Positions 21,226-35,065 of a stretch of DNA of 64,000 nucleotides are shown piece by piece. This DNA comes from Monocercomonoides exilis (taxonomy: Eukaryota; Preaxostyla; Oxymonadida; Polymastigidae), in NCBI GenBank assembly GCA_001643675.2, contig LSRY02000062.1, forward strand, positions 124,001 through 188,000. Direction: 5' to 3'. A program made the position numbers and the translations under genes. How positions within the stretch are numbered: the first letter of the stretch is position 1; every line of letters starts with the position of its first letter. The notes under the pieces are model-generated. The model worked only from the letters and a program-made list of their open reading frames with translations. It searched no databases and was not told the DNA's origin.

Positions 21226-21607
21226 ATCCAAAGGGAAACTTTAAAACTGATCAATGAGAACTGCTGTATAATTTTTTTTCGAAGAAAAAAAGTATTTATT
21301 GAATGATTCATATTCGAAAAATATGAAAAAAACAAATTCAAGCTTTCTGTTTTTTTCACAAAAATATAAAAATTAAAACACTTGCATTCATGGAATAAAA
21401 AAAACAAACAAATAAAAAATTGAAAAATTGAAAACAACACAATAAAAACAAATAAATAAAATTTCAAATTTTGAAACAGTTTATTCTTATATTCTTTTTT
21501 CTCCTTTTTAAAAATAAATGCAATAGAGAATAATTTTTAAAAAGAAAATATTAATGGGGTCTTCTAAAAAAGCCTAACTGGCATAGAGATCAGACTGTAA
21601 AAGAAAA
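21226..21607. promoter_or_regulatory. Bidirectional promoter region of WASP-like and eL20 genes
   Basis: 382 bases separating two divergent start codons, so both promoters must lie here. It is AT-rich with A and T tracts. No named promoter motif can be supported. Confidence 0.5.
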
Positions 21608-22408
21608 ATGGTATTTTTTTGCTATTTTTGCCATAGTTTAATTATATATCGATACTGTCATACTAACACATTGCATTTATTCAGCTGAGGCAATACGAAA
21701 TCATTGGACGTCATTATCCAAACTCAAGAATTCAAAAGCCAAAGTTGTACAAGATGAAAATCTTTGCACAAAATGCAGTTGTTGCTCGTTCAAAGTACAA
21801 CTACTACATGACTCGTCTTCAAAAGACAAAGAAGTCAAACTGCCAGATTTTGAGAATCAAGCAGGTATTTTTATTTTCTCTCTTATCTTGCAATTTTCAA
21901 ATTATTTGATCGTAGATTGTTGAGAAAAGACCACTTCAAGTTAAAAACTTTGGAATTCTTTTGAGATTTGAAAGCAGAACAGGAATTCACAACGTGTATA
22001 AGGAATATAGAGATGTTACACAATGCGGTGCTGTTCAGCAAATGTGTATGCGAATGAATTAAAGAATTATTAATTCTGTTTAATTATCGAAATGCTTTTC
22101 TTTTTTATCTCAAAGACAATGAAATGGCCTCACGTCACGCTGCACAAAAAACTGGTATTCATATCATCTCTGTTGTTCGTCTTCCAAGCAAATCTTGCAG
22201 ACGTGCTAATGTTAAGGCCTTCCACGTATGATAATTTTTTTTATGCGGATTTTATATTTTTATTTCTATTTGCAATTGTTTCGCAATTTTTTTCAAAAAT
22301 AAACAGAATCCTGACTTGAAATTCCCTCTTCTTCACAGAAAGAGAAGACCAACAACACGCGACTACAGAACAGTCTTCAAGGCAAAACGTCCATCAACCA
22401 TCTGGTAA
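21608..22408 (+). CDS. RPL18A: Large-subunit ribosomal protein eL20 (L18a)
   Basis: 174 residues, a core protein of the 60S ribosomal subunit. Exons: 21608-21610, 21685-21864, 21916-22045, 22116-22225, 22307-22408. The first coding exon is only the ATG. The intron after it carries TACTAAC (from 21661) upstream of its AG, a textbook branch point. Conserved segments include [60 protein letters not shown] and the basic tail [19 protein letters not shown]. Length matches the family (about 176). All splice phases agree. It converges with the RNA polymerase I gene, 275 bases downstream. Confidence 0.97.
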
Positions 22409-22683
22409 TCAGCACATATTCCTCACACCTCATGATTTTTGCATTCTGATCAAATAATCCATTTCCTAATGCAAAAATTCAAATTCAAATTTCTTTTTTC
22501 TAATGGAGAGAAGAAGGTTCTTAGAAAAATAAAAATTCTTTTCGTTTAATCAAATATTCATATGTTAAATACGGAAAACGCAGAAAGAGAAGTGAGGACT
22601 GCATTTATCAGCTTAGTGAAATGAAAAAACAAGAAAAATTCTATAAATCGAGGAACAAAAAAATTTGAAGTGAGCTTTTAGTT

Positions 22684-25600
22684 TCAAGAATATTCATCTT
22701 CTTCATTTTCGTCAATGAGATCATCGTATACTTCGTCAATATCTTGTGGTATTTGTATTCCATATGCATTCTCTTCTTCATTTTCATAGGCATCGTCAAA
22801 TGTCATATGCTGAGCACCGAATATGTGACCTTCATCTTTCTCGTTTGCTTCTTCGTTTGCTCTGTCTTCTGATTCCAGACCAGCTTGATAAGTCAGCGCT
22901 TGCTCATCTTGCCAGTCCATTTCGCTGTTTCTGATGTCCATAAGCTGCTTCTCCTTCACAATATCCTGCATCACCTCCACAGCACCTGTACCCAAGCGGC
23001 ATCTTCTCCCCACCACAATTGCACCAGACGCTGTTTTAGTGTTATCAGACTCACCTGAAATGGCTGACTGGCTCATAAACGAAAGTGTCGTCTCGAAGGA
23101 CATCCGCTGCAGAGGCGAGCCGACGTCTGTCATTCCAACACGAGAGAACGGCGTGTATCCTCCTGTGAATGTCATCTTCTCTCCAACAAGCGCCAGATGG
23201 CGTGGATCAACACCAATTCCGTACACATTGAACACACTCCGCAGCTCACTGATGATGGTTGCTCTGGCTGCTTCCACACCATACGCCACAAGCATCGCAT
23301 AAACTGAGTTAGACACAATGGAATCAACAAGGAGAACAGACGCATTTTCCATGCTGGCTTCAAGTTTGGCAAGCTGCCTTCGAAGGTCGACTTCAATTTC
23401 GTCATCTTTGTCAAAGTCGCTGCTGCTACTGCTGCTGTCTTCACTGTCGTCGTCTTCCTCCTTTCTCTTGGATTCCTTCTGCTTCTTTTTCTCTGCCTTT
23501 AACTGTGCCTTCCTCTTTTTCAGCTCCTTCTTAATCTTTCTTCTCCGCCTGTTCAGAATTCCTTCTGCGAAGATCGAATCAAAGGCAACCATGGCTGGCA
23601 AGTTAACACCATCAGTCATCAGCATCAGCACCTTCTTTTTCTCCTTCACTTTTTCTGTTTTTCCTGTTTGTGGATTCACACGTGTAACTTCGACCTCTTT
23701 ATCAGCTTCAGAGATTTTGGCTCTTTTGATTCCGCTGACAGAGCGAAGTGGGAATGTCTTTGCAATCTTCTCAACAAGTGACCGGATAGAAACCCTCTGA
23801 CTTTGCACAGGAACATTCAGCATAACTGTGAAGCGCGGACTGCTTTCTTCGTCGCCTTCTTCCTCTTCCTCTTCGACTTCGGCACTTGCAGAGGGCTTTT
23901 CGTTCTCTTTCTCAGGTTCAGATTCAGAAACTGATTTGGATGAGCGAGATTTGGCTTTTTTAGATGTTTTTCCTTCCTCTGCGCTTTCCTCGTCTTCATC
24001 GTCTTCCTCTTCTTCTTCGTCTTTTTCCATCTTTTTCTCTTTTTCGTCTTCACTTGACTCGGAATCTTCTTCCGCATCCATTGCATCAGATGATTTGATA
24101 GTCTTCTTTTTCTTTTCTTTGCCACTCTTTTTCGCTGATTTAGTTTCTTTTTTGCCTTTTGCTTTTTCCTTTGCTTTATCTTTGCCTTTCTTTGCAACTT
24201 CTTCTTCATCGTCCTCTTCCTCATCGTCGTCTTCGTCTTCCTCGTCTTCATCATCATCTTCCTTTGCTGCTTCAGAAGACTCATCATCATCCTCATCATC
24301 ATCATATGTTGCTTTTTCCTTTTTGTGGTGTTTCTTTGCGCTTTCTTCATCAATCTCATCCTGATCATCATCTTCGTCTTCATCATCATTGTCTTCTTCT
24401 CCTGCTTCAAGCATCAGACCTCCTTTGCCCTTGCGCGCTTTCTTCTTTCCGCTTCCTGCTTCGTCTTCGTCATTTCCTGCTCCTTCTTCATCATCATCGT
24501 CTTTGCCTTTCTTTTTCCTCTCTCCTGCTTCATCGTTGATTGCCTTCTGAACTTCTAATGATTCCACATCCTTCTCAAAAGCTTTAGCTTTGATTGCTTT
24601 GTTCAGCTCGCTCTGTATTTTCTTCGTCAGTCTTTCTCTCAAAATGTTCTTCAGCGCTTTCTTCTCCACACCAAGGGAGTCTGTGATGGTTGAGTACGGC
24701 AGAAAGTCCATTTGGATCTCCACTCTGCGCACAGCAAACTTCGATCGTACAATTTGTGTGTTTTCTCCTTTCGACGACGAAGACAGACGCGGCGGTGCAG
24801 CATGATCCATCGAAGCTTCAGCACCAGACGCGTTCTCGATCCACTCTTGTATCACAATTTCCTTGAGCACATCAGCCAGAACAACTCGATTCAGCTTCTG
24901 TGCCATCAGCTCGGCCTCTTCGCGTGTCACTCCTTCAGCAAGCTGCACAGTCATCGTGGGAGTCTTCATTTCGATTGAGGCTGTTGTCAGAATTTCCTTC
25001 AGACGAGGAATACCCAACGTCACATTGATTTCACCATGGCCAGCTAGATGGAATGTGTTCAGTGTCATCTGCGTAGATGGCTCTCCAATAGATTCAGCAG
25101 CGATGATACCGACCATCTCGTTGGGGGTGATAAGCGAGCGCATGTAGTGCTTGAGGCCAAGAGAGAGAAACTCTCGTGCAGAGACAGGAAGACGAGAGGT
25201 TTTGGAGGCAAGGAAGGGAGAAAGAGAGGAAGAAGCAGAAGGAGCGAGAAAAGACTTGTCAGTCAATGGAGAAGGCATGTTGGTGTTGAAAGGATATCCA
25301 CGTTCTTTCACTTTGTCGAAAGTGTTCAGTTTCAGTTCTGAGAGAGCAAAATCATAGCAATTATTGTCATTCACTTTGCTTTTGTGGTGCTTACTTGTCT
25401 TTTGAGATTCCTCGTTGTTTGCTGGCTCATCAGGAAGGAATTTTGAGCGATTCTTGAAAGTGAATGCAGCTAATGCTTTGAAGTATGCCTCGCTGGTGAC
25501 ACCGAATGTGTTGTAAGGAGAATAACGTGCAAGAAGTGGGTCATTTGCACTAAACAATTCAGCTGAACTTGAAGTATTTGAATTAGCATCTGAACTTGTT

Positions 25601-28600
25601 GAAGAAGAAGAAGAAGAGAATGAATTTTCTTCAATTTTTTCGGATTTTCTTTTTTTGCTTTCTTTTTTCTCTTTTTTACTCTTCTTTTTGGAATCTTTCT
25701 CTTCTTTTTCTTCTTCCTGATTCTCATATTTGAACAAAGGAATGGACGACAAGGTATTAACTATCGAATTATCCAAAAACAGCGCCTTCTCAATTGGATT
25801 CATTGGAAGCTTATTGTTCAGTTCAATTTCCTTTTGTTGGCTTTCTTTCATCGCCTTTTCTTCCTCGTCCAAGTTCATTCCCAGAAGATCTTCCACTTCA
25901 ATGTCCATTGCTGATGGATCCTTTATCTTTTGGTTGCCTGCTCCGTCTTTTCCTTCTTCTTTCTGCGCTTCTCTCTTCAACATCAGAGTGTTCATACGCT
26001 GGATACGAGCAATCTTCTCTTCCTCAGCCATCTTTTCTCTCAGCACATCTGCATTCATTGCCATCAGCTCGAAGTTCTGCAGCATCTTCGTTGCACCTAC
26101 TTCTGTTCCATCTTCTCCATACAAGAACTCCACAATTGAACCATCGCCCACATCTCTCACTGAGCCATCATACTCAACACGCAGCCCTTCCATGCCTTTG
26201 ATCAAGCACCGCTGCAGATACCCAGAACGAGATGTCTTCACAGCCGTATCAATCAGCCCTTCTCTCCCAGCCATCGCATGGAAGAAGTATGGCCCTGGAA
26301 GCAAGCCAGACAAGAAACGATCGTAGACAAACCCACCAGCCACTCCTTTCATCGAGAAACGCTCGTAGCACGGCAGACTGCGCCCAGAGCTGTTCATTGG
26401 CACTCTCTTGCCTTCCAGCTCCTGCTGGCCCAACAGACAGCAGATCTGAGAAAAGTTGACAATTGACCCTTTGGCACCAGATGTGGTCATAAGTGCCAGA
26501 GTGTTTGATGGGAAAGACTTTAACAGACCAGATGGAATAGCATTTTTGATTGTCTCAGATGTCACTTTGTGCAGACGAGACTTGACAATACCATCCAAAC
26601 GAGCTATGTCTTGAGCGGTACGCATGCATGTTGCCAGCAACGTGCGGAATTTCTCAGGAAATCTGTTGTGCGGCAAAATGGGAGATTTTGAAGTGGCATC
26701 AGGTTTCAGCACTGCTTTCAGGGCAGGCAGAGTGGTGCCAAAGGTTTCCTTAAGTTTCTGATCTCCAATGAACTCGTAATAGCACTCCCAGACTCTGTCA
26801 TCTTCTCTCTCCAAAGTCTCCTCACGCTTCTTCGTCGCGCTTTCAACCAAGATCATATCTTCAATGCCGCAGGTGAATCCGTGGTAGTTTTGGATGAATG
26901 CTGTCAGCAGCCTCCCGAGTGAAGTCAGAAGAGCGCCGGCAGACCGAGCGCCATATAATTCATGCACACTGTGGACAAGCCCATGTGACGAGGCACCATA
27001 CTGCGACTTCTCCACCACACCATGTAGAAGCACATTGTTGCGGATGTTCACAATACCTTCAAGCTCATGGCCTTCTCCCCACAAATCAGCTGGCACTTTT
27101 GTCTTGCTGATAAGATTGAGCGGCGGGCGTCCTGTTCTTCTGCTTCCCTTTCCGATACCTCCTCCGATTTCTCCTTTGTTCTCTTCGCTGACATTGCTCT
27201 CTCCAGACTTCACACTCATGCCTAATCCACTCGATGCCAATGAATACATTGACTGTGCAGTAACATCCACTGCATCTGCATTCCCTGCTTTATTTCCATT
27301 GGCTCTTCCTTGTTCATCTGTTCTGCCTCTCCCTTTATCGTCGTTGCCAGTGGTAGAAGTTGTGGAAGAGCGTGTGATGAATTCCAGAAGTGCCGTTATC
27401 ACTTGCTTTCCAGTGTACAACTTCCTTGGCTTCAAAATGGCTGGTCGCACAGTCTGCATCGAAGGAAGCTCTGGCGAATCAAAGCCATCTCCATCGATGC
27501 AACCAGCATAGACAAGCTGCATCCACTCTGAAGGAGTCAAGAAAGTGTCTTTCTTCGTAAGCAGCACACCTGCACCAACGTGATCCTGAATAAGCCCACG
27601 AAGAGGAGCACCAGAAGCAGGAGAGCAATAGTGGTAGTCTGCAAACATGATGCTGTATCCTTCAGCCCTCCCCGCAACACGCTGCAAGAAATGCATGTTC
27701 ATCTCATCACCATCATAATCAGCGTTGTATGTGGCACAGTTAGCATAGTGCATTCTGATAGTCTTCTGCCCCTTGAGCACTCTCACTCGATGGGCCATAA
27801 TTGATGGACGATGAAGAGTGGGCTGTCTGTTCATCAGAACAACATCGCCGCTGCACAAGTGGCGATAGACACGCCGTGGATACGATCCAACTGGAGCAGC
27901 ATTGTACACCCCACCTCCCTCGGCGCTGGTCCATCCGCCTCTTCGCATCGACTGCAGAACAACACTCGACGATGCAGGTGTCTTGCCACCGTTGATCAGC
28001 GATGTGGCAGCACTAGCAATTCCTCCACCAGCAGCTCCACTGCTTGTCTTCAGATGGTATGATGTGCCCAACTGCTTGGCGAGTGCACGCCTTGACTCAG
28101 CAGAGTAGTGTGTGAGGTCGATGTATCGTCCTTTGCTGTCTTCCAGTCCAATTGCACCTGGATGTTCATCTGGACCGTTGATGATCATCTGCTTCAGACG
28201 CTCCACATTGAATTCTGTCACTCCCTCAGGAAAAGATAAGTGCTTCGCAAATACTTCGGGAATACCAATCTCTGAGGTGTCCAAGGCAGGATCAGGTGAT
28301 ATGACAGAACGAGCAGTGTAGTTGACACGTTTCCCCATCATATTCATCCGGAACAATCCTTCCTTTGACTCCAGAATCTGCTTCAGTCCTTGTCCAACAT
28401 CCTGCTGTGCACCTGCCATCTGCTGAGCAAACGAAACCATTCTGTAAGATGAAGACTGAGACATAGCATAGGATGAATCAAAAAGGCTATTAACGAAGAT
28501 CTGCAGCTCAATGGTGTGCTGAGTCAGCTGGTCTTCGATGTACTCTGGGCGTGCATATTGATCCAGAGTGGGAAGATGTGCTCCGCCTGGCACGATTTGT

Positions 28601-30565
28601 CCCGCTACGCGCGAAATTGCAGCAGAAGCAGACGATCCGAGGTTGACAGTGGAACTGATACCAGCCTGTGCATCCTTTTGCCGCTTGACAAGGTTGAGGA
28701 GGATGTTATTTTCAGTGATGATTTTGGAGAGGAGGATGTTTTGGGAGTTCTCAAATATCTGCCCCATCAGCACAGAAGCAGGACGAAACTTGTTTGGGGC
28801 AACAGGAATGCAGCTGATGAAGAAGTGCTGCGGAGAAGGAATTAAAGACGCATAGAACGTATCAGCATCCTGGCCTTGACTCGCTTTTGGCTGGCCGGAT
28901 TCTCCATTGATCCCATTCAACACAACTGGGCGAAGAGACTCAATGTCTGATTCATTTTGCTTTCCTGCTTTGTGTGTTATTTTTCTTTCTCCAGTCCTTC
29001 CAGCTCCCCAATAATTGTCTGATACGCCATTCGGAAGGTGAGGATTGTATCTCAATGCATCGTATTTGTTGGCTGATCCAAATGCCATTGTGCACCACTC
29101 GCGCTCTTTTTCCCACAGCGCCATCAGATGCGCTTGCACAGTGTGCTGTGGCATGTAAACAAGACCTTTGCCTCCTTTCTCAACGACACTTCCATCCTTC
29201 ATCGTTTCCAGATCTCGCAAATAATATTCTTTCAACATTTTTGATTTCTTCTGGGAAGCCGAGCTCTGAAAGTGCATAATAATAGATTTAAGTATATAAA
29301 AAATGAATATTTCAAAAGAAATTGTTTCAAAAAATCTGCATACAACTGCTGCAATTGATTTCTTTTGTGCAGCGGTTGAACTCTCGCTGCTTTCATTGCC
29401 ACTTTGACTGCCATCGCTAGAGTCACTGTCACTTTCAGAGTCGTCCGAAAGATTTCCATATTTGCCTTTTGGTGGAGTGATCCTTGTTCTGAATACTTTG
29501 CAATGCTCGATTTGCCGTAATTTTGGTTGAATTCTTGGTGATCATCCATTTGGAAGCATTTGAAAGAGAAACATAAAAATAAACACAACAATCAAATTTT
29601 GTAAATTAAAAATATGAATTATAAACATTGAATGAATTTAAGCAAACGCTCCACAATTTTGGCATTTAATAGGAAGATCACTGAAAAATGATCTCAATAG
29701 CTGCTTTTTCTTTGCTAAAATATGTGTGGTTTTGGCTTTTTCCGACAAATGAGAAGGACATCCTTGAAATGTTTTCTTTGAAGACCCACTTTCTTGAAGC
29801 TTTTTTGTTTCTTCTCTTACAAATTTCCAAAGTTCATCAAGTTTGTTTCTTATAATTGTTCTTCCTTCTTCTAACGTTAAAAGTGGAGTATCATCCTCGG
29901 AGCTGTCAGATTCTGCCTTTTCTCCTTTAACAGAATGGCTTGCCTTTTCCTCTTTTTCTTCCTTTTCTTTGCTCTTATTTATGATTGCACGCCTCTCAGC
30001 AGATGCAATTGCATTTACATTTAGAGGAATAGACTCCAGTTCAGCAAGCTTTGACAATGATCCAATATTTAAAAGATGCATAGACAAAACGTAACGTTCA
30101 ATCTACAATAAACAAAATATGAATTAGAATCTTTTAAACTAACATTAAATCCAAAAAAATATACTTCATCATTGCTTCTAAGAAAATGATGACAACAAAA
30201 ACACATCGACTTCAGTACACGCATAAGCGTAGAAAAAAGTAAAGGATTGTACGTTACAGTACAAAGTTCAATGTGGCCAAGATGCCCTGGACAATGATCA
30301 TAATCCATTTTGCATGTACCACAAGAAAAGCTACAAACAAAGTAATAACGCATGATAAATTAAATAGAACTTAAATTTATATATGCGTGTTATCAAACTT
30401 TCCGCGACGATCAAATGGTCCGAGAGCAGAATCGTATAAACCATCTTTCACAGGAAGTTGCATCGTATCTAGGACTGCTGGATTTGTAATTTGCTTTACA
30501 CTTATCTTCCTAATTTCTTCTTGAGTATAAAACCCGAAATTAACACCTTGTATCTCTAGAAGCAT
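22684..30565 (-). CDS. POLR1A: RNA polymerase I largest subunit (RPA190/A190)
   Basis: Catalytic subunit that makes rRNA in the nucleolus; 2,518 residues against about 1,660-1,720 in yeast and human. Exons: 30565-30399, 30330-30165, 30102-29648, 29533-29347, 29265-22684. The start shows FGFYTQEEIRKISVKQITNP; the zinc clamp has CGTC and CPGHLGHIEL. The Mg-binding loop NADYDGDEMNMHF (about residue 840) is intact. SRSGYLQRCLIKGMEGL and the bridge/trigger region TLNTFHLAGHGEINVTLGIP (about 1720) are present; HLAGHGEINVTLG is the Pol I form, not the Pol II form. The extra length comes from acidic and Lys/Glu/Ser-rich inserts at about 1500-1550, 1910-2140 and 2250-2290, which sit between conserved blocks of the jaw region. 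Exon 3 ends in an intron whose acceptor (ccaag) is weaker; that join is the least certain. Confidence 0.95.
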
Positions 30566-31321
30566 CAGTAATCCAAAAACAAAAAAATAATAATATCCTG
30601 ATCTGAAAAAAAATTTGTATAATCTGAGTTAAAAATTAATTTCTAACTATTGCCAAAGTACAGCATTTATCAAATGGAAGAAAAGGCTATCATGCTTTTA
30701 AAGATAATGATTTAATTTTTTACCGATGTATTGTTATACTCGTTTTAGTGATTCATTAATAAATCAAAATATTATTTCGAAGTGAATAGACAAAAGGATT
30801 TGCAAATGTAATGGATATATCGACAAGTTATACAAATGATTAAGGATTTTGCAAAAGAAATAAAGGAAATAAAAATGAAGAATAATGCAAATAAAAAGTT
30901 GAACAACAGTGTATCATAACAAATAAAGTAGAATTATTAAGATAAATGAAAAATAAAATCGCTGCTTAGTTCCACAAAATAATACGAATTAAAATGCAAT
31001 TAAAAATAATCTAAAAAAGTGAATAAAAGTTTTTAAGCTTAAAAAGAAGCACATTTCTTCGCACCAATATAAGTCAAATCGACAAAACACTTCAATAAAA
31101 TAGAATGATATACAAAAGTAATCAATGTTGTATATTCTCTTTCAATTAGTGGAAAAAAAGAGTTTTTCAAACTTCTTTAGAAAGAAAAGAGTTGTATATA
31201 TTTTTACGCATAGAACATTCTGTTCATTATGCAATAATCAGAATGTACTCAATTATATAAGCAACGACATGAAGTCGATAAGATCGAAGTCAATAACAAT
31301 AATCATAATTCCAAATAGCTA
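30566..31321. other. Intergenic region 5' of the Pol I gene
   Basis: About 750 bases of very AT-rich DNA between two minus-strand genes: promoter side of the Pol I gene and 3' side of the prominin-like gene. Short random frames only. Confidence 0.7.
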
Positions 31322-34300
31322 TTAGAATTCTGACATTTCGATTCCTCTGTCTTTGACTGTGTAGTCGTCAGCTTCATCGTCCAATGACGGGTTTTCGTCG
31401 TCGTGTCTTCTGTGCCTGTGGCGTCTGTGTCTTTTGCTGTCTGTCGAGTCATCGTCGTCCCCGTCGTTGTGCTTGTCGTGCTTGTGGCGATGCCGTCTAT
31501 GCTTTCTGTGCCCATCGACATCTTCTTCATCATCTGAGTCATATTCTCCTTGAACATACTTCGGCCAGTATGTACGCCCACATCCCATGCAGCAGACATG
31601 GCAGAAGAAGAAGATGAACAAAAGCAGACAAATCATCCAGAACATCATCAGGATGTTAGGCAGCGTCAAAAGAGGAACATCCATAACTGAATATAAAAGC
31701 GGAGTAACAACTTTAGGCTCAAGCATATCTAACGCTGCATTGATCAAAACATCAACTTTATCTCCGACGACTGACATGTCAGTTTGAAGTGATTTAATAA
31801 GCTTCTTCCCAAATTTGATTCCATCGACAAAAGAATTCAGCGTTTCTTCGCTTGTGAAATCTGTGATAAGTTCGTCAATGACATTTTGAAGTCCGTCTGT
31901 AATCAAATGCAGTGGTTTCGATTGCTCTGCATCGTCCGCTGCTTCGTCGTATTGAAAATACATCTTTAATACATCACACAGCCATTTGCCATCTATTTCC
32001 TTCAGAAAATCAAGCGATATTGTCATTCCTCCAAAAGAAATTTCTGTCAACTTAGTTATCTGTGAAAGCATGTCTTTTATTTGTTCATTGTTTGAAAGAA
32101 AATTCGACTCTGTAAGCATCGGAATCAATCCATTTTCATCGTAAACAACCTTGCTGAGTTCGCGAAGAACGCATCCGAGAATTCCGAACACCAACATCAC
32201 AAGTCCAAATATAATAAAGATGGCAAATTCACCGCACTGACAGCAGCAAAAGCAGCACGAGCTACGGCACCAAAATGTGCACATCACTTGAAGTGCATAC
32301 ATGGCACACAGTAGAATCAGCACTGCTGCCAACAAATACGCTCCGAGATTGATGTACTTCTTATACGGAACGACATACTGTTCCCATAATTCAACTAATT
32401 TATTTGAAGGATCGTTGAATTCAGTTAACTCACTGGCAATTGGCTTGAAAACATCAGTCATTTGAGTTTTTATCGGATCGATAGTATCTTTAATAGAATC
32501 TATCTGACCATCGATGCCTTCAATAGAACTACGAATACTTGTAATGTCGAAACTTCCTTGGAAAGATTCCTTGCCTTCTGATATTGAAGTTAACGCACTC
32601 GAAACTGATGAACTAACAGCATCCAATGCTTTATAAAATTCATCAATATATGGTTTCATATTACCATCGTTTTTCAAGTCATTACTCGTTTCAAATAATG
32701 ATAATTGCCGATCAAATCCAACATTCGCCATCTTAAGCTTCCTAACTGAAATTGGAGCTGGAACAGTATAATCTGGCAGAGTAATATTCAGTTCATCTTG
32801 GAGAATAGTTAAAGCCTCTTCACACGAATCTGAATCCGAGCCACCAAGCATGTTTCCATCAGTAGAATTTATCCCTGCGCATCTTAACTTGGATTGAATG
32901 TATTTAAAGTAAATGGCTGCCACATTATCTGTTGTTACTTTGTCTACATTTTCAGTAAATCCATCTCCAAATTGATCCAAATTTAAATTACCTTTAATCG
33001 CTGTTTCAACTTTACTGTTTATTTCATTCAATACATCCAGATTTAAGGTTTCAATTGAAATAACTTCATCCAGAAATGCTAAATAACACAAATAAAGTTA
33101 TAAAATCGTCAAAATTTTAAACAATAACACAAAAAATCAATTGAAAAAGTAAATCAAATAGCAATATCGACATACCATTCACTCTTACCTTCAATTCATC
33201 GAAATCACTCAACAGAACTTTTATATCACTTTTCTCATCGTCCAAATTAACTAATTGTTGAAGTGATTCAATGCTATTATTTAAATCATTTGATATATCA
33301 CTTTCTGGATTATTAAAATGATGCAAATAATTGTGAACATTTTTAACGCTATTTCTAAAATCGACGTTGCTGGTAATTTGTTGTAAATCATTTCCACTGA
33401 AAGGTTTCAGTGAATAAGAAGTTGTGCTTCCATCATATTCCGCATGCAAGCTGCACTGGGGATTTGACTACAAAAATTTTAAAAAAGTGGGGGAAAAGAA
33501 CATCGTATCAACAAATAACGTGAAAAAGAAAATTTAAAAAAAAAAAAGACAAACAGCTTTCAGTTTTTTAACATCATCTTTTAACGGTATAAATGTATAA
33601 TCGTTTAGAAGATTAGAAACCACTCTTTCAACTTCACTTATGTTGCTATGAATAATTATTAATAAAAAATAAAACGACAGTTGGCGCATTTAGAAATCCG
33701 ACAAATAAACATAAAATATTAAAAAATAAAAATTTAATTGAAAAACCAACATACTTTATTGCTTTTGAAACAAAAATTTCTGCTTTATCTAAAGTTTCTT
33801 TAATTGGTACTTTATGAAATTCATTTGTAACAAAGTCAAATAAATTATCAACTGCAACGCCCATAGATTCTGGAACTATATTTAAAAAAAATAATTTAAA
33901 TTATTATAATTGTAAGAATTCCGAAAGTCAAACTTGGTTCGATAGCTGAACCAAGAGCAGGTATTTTCGACATAAATGTTTCCATTTTTGGGAAAAGTTC
34001 TTCAACATCGTTGATAACTGAAGGAAACTGAAACGATGCTACAACTCCAACGACAGTGAAAAATGCCATTATAACAGTAACAATAGAAAAGAAAATTTTT
34101 GTGCACCAAACGCAGCATGGTTTAGGTCCCGCAATTTTCCAGCAGCAACACCAACAAACAGGCTCCCTTCTTTTGCAACAGCAGCATTGGCAACACTGCG
34201 CGAAAATCCAAAGAACCCAGTAAATCAGAATGCAAAGCCAAAATACAACAATTACAGCAATTGGAATTCCCAGGCTCTAGTTAAAAATTGAAAAAGATAA

Positions 34301-34653
34301 AAGAAATATCATAATAAATAATTTTGTTACTACAAACGATGGCAAGACCAATAACAGTATCGCTATCAAGATTAAAATTATCCATATTCATATTTCCTTC
34401 CTCATCAAAAAGTATATCATTAAGCAGCATATTCAAATCAGGATATAATTGAATTTCTCCAATTTTCCCATTGCAAGTGTTTCGAATTGCATTGTGCAAT
34501 CCATTTGCCATTCCAGCAAACATATCTGGTTTGTTGAAGTCTACGAAAGCAATAAATCAAATATTAAATTTAACCATTAACAACAAATTGTAAACCAGAT
34601 GCTCCATAGCCAAATACTTGTTGTGCAAAAATAAACGAAATAAAAACGAACAT
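31322..34653 (-). CDS. Prominin-like five-pass membrane glycoprotein
   Basis: 954 residues in seven exons: 34653-34596, 34540-34338, 34276-33934, 33875-33755, 33645-33555, 33467-33176, 33078-31322 (phases agree). The architecture is that of prominin/CD133: signal peptide (MFVFISFIFAQQVFG); extracellular N-terminus; TM1 at about 89-113; a Cys-rich cytoplasmic turn (CCQCCCCKRR, WCCCWK); TM2 at about 146-168; a large extracellular loop (about 170-610); TM3 at 611-635; another Cys-rich turn (CRSSCCFCCCQC); TM4 at 654-674; a second loop; TM5 at about 842-863; and a cytoplasmic tail rich in Asp, His, Arg and Lys. Prominins mark membrane protrusions and cilia and bind cholesterol in animals; the role here is inferred only. 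Homology rests mainly on topology, length (human 865) and Cys-rich turns. A tweety-like or lineage-specific pentaspan family is the alternative. Confidence 0.72.
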
Positions 34654-35065
34654 GTAAATTGTTTGATCAACCCATTAAAAAATAAAGTTGATGTATAATT
34701 TATATGTTTTCATAGTTTTTCATTTTTATTATTTTGAAAGATTATGAGGAAGCTTCACCTTTACAAAAATGAATTTAAGTTGAACATAGATATTTTTCTA
34801 AAGCAACTAAGATAACAAAAAAAAATATTTTTTTATTTACATTAATCATTGATGCAAGAATTCTTTGTGGAATTCAAATCTAAAAAAATCAGAATTTATA
34901 AATCAAAAATTATCGAAGCATTCGAGGCAAAATTTAAAGCACTTGGCTTTCAAAAAAATATTATTGATAAAAAAAGATTAAAAGATAATCGTTTTTAATA
35001 ATTTCAAAATATAGTTTAAAATGATTAAAAAGCAGAATCAAAAGATATCAATAGATTCAATAATT
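34654..35065. other. Intergenic region 5' of the prominin-like gene
   Basis: About 410 AT-rich bases between two minus-strand genes. Nothing beyond A/T tracts is seen. Confidence 0.7.

Noticed and set aside
23318-24540. Plus-strand Ser-, Leu- and His-rich frames opposite the Pol I gene
   Set aside because: Shadows of acidic low-complexity codons in a firmly identified gene.
33176-33192. Consensus-like donor gtaagag at about 33188 in the prominin-like gene
   Set aside because: Using it breaks the reading phase into the next exon; the nearby gtatgt donor keeps it.
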